Part shown: positions 36,571 through 38,369 of the stretch, piece after piece
Position numbering within the stretch: the stretch's first letter is position 1
Layout of the letters: each line of letters opens with the position of its first letter
From: Candidatus Moraniibacteriota bacterium
GTDB taxonomy: Bacteria; Patescibacteriota; Minisyncoccia; Moranbacterales; JAPLXC01
NCBI GenBank assembly: GCA_026396275.1
Contig: JAPLXC010000016.1
Span: 1 to 38,369 of the forward strand
Direction: 5' to 3'
DNA length: 38,369 nucleotides
Made by a program: the position numbers and the translations under genes
Notes under the pieces: model-generated
What the model saw: only the letters and a program-made list of their open reading frames with translations
Databases searched by the model: none
What the model was told of the DNA's origin: nothing

Positions 36571-38367
36571 TCATTCGCTCTTCGGCTGGTATTTGTCCTG
36601 CGAAATTGGCAGTTCCACGATGAAGCGCGAGCCCTTGTTCAACCCGTCGGACTCGGTCCAGACCCGTCCGTGGTGGGCTTCAACCATGTTTTTCCCCACG
36701 TAAAGCCCGAGGCCTGTTCCGCCGACGTGGAGGCGGCTGGTGTCTTTGCCGCGAGAAAAGCGGGAGAAAAGGTAGGGCAGTTCTTTTTCGGGGATTCCGA
36801 TTCCCGTGTCGCTGATAACGACCCTGACAAGCTCAGGGCTTATAGTTTGCGGTGACTGGTTGTCAGATGATGATCCCTCGATTGTAATGCCGGGCGCGAG
36901 ATTCGGGATATATCCCGTACCGCCTGTTTCCTGTTCCATACTGCCTGTTGCCAGTTCCGCTCTGACGGTTACTCCTCCCCTATTAGTATATTTAATCGCG
37001 TTGTCAATCAGATTGGAAAGTACTTCGCGGATTTTCGGGCCGTCCATCTCAATTTCCGGAAGCGGATCCGAGGGAAGTTTAATGTCCAGATACAGGCCCT
37101 TGGCGCGGGCTATCAGAATAAAGGAATCCCCCAGTTCCCGGATAATGTTTTCAATTCTGGCTTTTTCGAACTTAAACTCCAGCCGGCCGGACTCAATCCG
37201 GGAAACGTTAAGGAGGTTTTCCACTAGCTGGATGAGCCGCTCGTTGGAAACGTAGACCTTGTTGAGCGCGTCGCGGATTTTGTTTTCCACTTTCCCATAG
37301 GCGCCTTCCAGAATGAGCGAGATGAAGCCCTTGACGGCGGTAAGCGGAGTGCGGAGCTGATGGGAAGCGATGGAAATAAATTCGCTCTTGGCGTTATCCA
37401 GTTTACGCAGCTGATCATTGGCCACCGCCAGCCGGTCGGACATATATTGCAATTCTTCTTTGCGCTGGACTTCAAGTTTCACGGATTTGACAAGCAACCA
37501 GCCCATTCCGGCCGAAAGCGCCAGCGTTACGCCCACTAAAATCTTGCTGGTTGTCGTCTCAACAAAAGCAAACATTGAACCGATGAGCACGACCAGCGAC
37601 ACCACCAACGCCTGCGCCGCCAGCATTTTAATATTAAAGGCCTTGAATTTGACAATCAAATATCCCAAAAAAGCCATGAAAATAGTCATACCAAAAAGTC
37701 CATACTGCTCTATGTTGAAATTTTTAACTATTCCCTTCTCAAATAAGTAACTAGCTAAAAATCCTGAAGAAAAAAAGGAAAGTAAAAATAGTTCCATGCC
37801 TAAAATTAAATAAAGTATCTGTTTTTTGAATTCCTTCTCTGCTCTTTTGTATTTAAAAGCAGAATAAAATAATATGAGAAGTAATATAAAAAACCCGACT
37901 CCATAATAGTAATATGTAAAATATCTACCTTCTGATGCTTCACATATAGACAAATTAATACTTTCTAAATTAAATCTTGTGGACAAAAATAATATCAAAG
38001 GGAGAAATAAAACTGATAAAAAAACTTTTATTAAAAAACTAATATCCTTCTTATTTATAAAAACATATACAAAATAAAAACAAAGTATATATATGAGGGC
38101 ATAAAGAATACCAATCAAAGACCAGGCAAACATTATTACGTCACTTCTAGAGCTAGTCCATAAAATTAGGTTTAAAAATACCCAAAGAGAAAACGAGATT
38201 GATATAGATAATAGAATTTTGCTTAATAAAGACTTATTTTTAAAAAAAACAAAAAAACCGACTAAGAGAGATGCTGTCACAGTTGATAAGTGGGAATAGT
38301 AAATAAGAACGGGAATCTTATCTGTAAAAATTAAATATTTTAACTCGAAAATTTCTTGACAAAACAT
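36571..38367 (-). CDS. Membrane sensor histidine kinase
   Basis: 598 residues if the start is ATG 38367, two bases from the window edge, so the true start may differ. About eight or nine hydrophobic segments fill residues 20-295. A coiled coil (296-325) leads to the HisKA box SHQLRTPL with phospho-His 336. The ATPase part has the N box NLIDNAIKY (452-460), DTGIGIP (520-526), FSRFSRG and GGTGLGL (549-555). Residues about 471-512, between N box and G1 box, are an unusual low-complexity insertion encoded partly by palindromes. No response regulator is visible. The signal is unknown. Confidence 0.93.
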   Translation of the reverse strand: MFCQEIFELKYLIFTDKIPVLIYYSHLSTVTASLLVGFFVFFKNKSLLSKILLSISISFSLWVFLNLILWTSSRSDVIMFAWSLIGILYALIYILCFYFVYVFINKKDISFLIKVFLSVLFLPLILFLSTRFNLESINLSICEASEGRYFTYYYYGVGFFILLLILFYSAFKYKRAEKEFKKQILYLILGMELFLLSFFSSGFLASYLFEKGIVKNFNIEQYGLFGMTIFMAFLGYLIVKFKAFNIKMLAAQALVVSLVVLIGSMFAFVETTTSKILVGVTLALSAGMGWLLVKSVKLEVQRKEELQYMSDRLAVANDQLRKLDNAKSEFISIASHQLRTPLTAVKGFISLILEGAYGKVENKIRDALNKVYVSNERLIQLVENLLNVSRIESGRLEFKFEKARIENIIRELGDSFILIARAKGLYLDIKLPSDPLPEIEMDGPKIREVLSNLIDNAIKYTNRGGVTVRAELATGSMEQETGGTGYIPNLAPGITIEGSSSDNQSPQTISPELVRVVISDTGIGIPEKELPYLFSRFSRGKDTSRLHVGGTGLGLYVGKNMVEAHHGRVWTESDGLNKGSRFIVELPISQDKYQPKSE

Positions 38368-38369
38368 TT

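Noticed and set aside
1-38369. CRISPR arrays, insertion sequences, prophage or restriction-modification genes
   Set aside because: No regularly spaced repeats with unique spacers and no transposase, integrase, phage or methyltransferase frame was seen.

Overview
The window reads as a chromosomal segment of an uncultured, small-genome bacterium, most likely a member of the Patescibacteria (CPR), probably near Parcubacteria. This is an inference. It rests on the compact str-S10-spc ribosomal block, the short CPR-like versions of several ribosomal proteins, an extended nucleoside diphosphate kinase, a class III (anaerobic) ribonucleotide reductase with NrdR, a DUF5654-type small membrane protein, and the many short palindromic and AT-rich intergenic repeats. 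Internal TGA codons are absent from the long genes, so the Gly-UGA code of Absconditabacteria/Gracilibacteria is not in use. Almost every gene is on the minus strand; only rpmB and one orphan gene are on the plus strand.

Layout from high to low coordinates, which is the direction of transcription. 36.6-38.4 kb: membrane histidine kinase. 35.4-36.4 kb: a non-coding, hairpin-rich stretch and an orphan plus-strand gene with its own promoter and terminator. 31.3-35.4 kb: ybeY, dgkA, ftsA, ftsZ and a small unknown gene. 26.7-31.2 kb: nrdR with a NrdR-box-like palindrome, nrdD, nrdG, a DUF167 gene and an unknown gene. 21.1-26.7 kb: comEC split into channel and metallo-beta-lactamase genes, ndk, a membrane-anchored beta-propeller protein and a small membrane protein. 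20.6-21.06 kb: tRNA-Pro(GGG) preceded by a GIY-YIG gene and two partial copies of the tRNA 5' half. 17.6-20.4 kb: rarA, two small genes and ddl. 15.5-17.5 kb: two small Cys-containing genes, pyrF and a pyrE-like gene. 15.1-15.3 kb: rpmB on the plus strand. 14.2-14.9 kb: an M50 protease. 10.3-14.2 kb: str operon (promoter, structured leader, rpsL, rpsG, a small Cys gene, fusA, a small ORF with an in-frame UGA, terminator). 0-10.2 kb: strong promoter, tuf, then rpsJ-rplC-rplD-rplW-rplB-rpsS-rplV-rpsC-rplP-rpmC-rpsQ-rplN-rplX-rplE-rpsN-rpsH-rplF (rplF is cut by the window edge).

Functionally the segment covers translation, cell division (FtsA/FtsZ), DNA precursor supply (NrdD/G/R, Ndk), the end of UMP synthesis (PyrE/PyrF), peptidoglycan precursor synthesis (Ddl), DNA uptake (ComEC) and replication-fork maintenance (RarA).

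The most unusual things are: (1) a GIY-YIG nuclease gene wedged between a broken tRNA-Pro 5' half ending in the anticodon loop and an intact tRNA-Pro; (2) two sites carrying three helically phased GTATATAC units; (3) a small SD-led ORF between fusA and tuf with an in-frame UGA followed by a hairpin; (4) a mutually exclusive helix arrangement in the rpsC-rplP spacer; and (5) palindromic or repeat sequences translated as part of at least six proteins.
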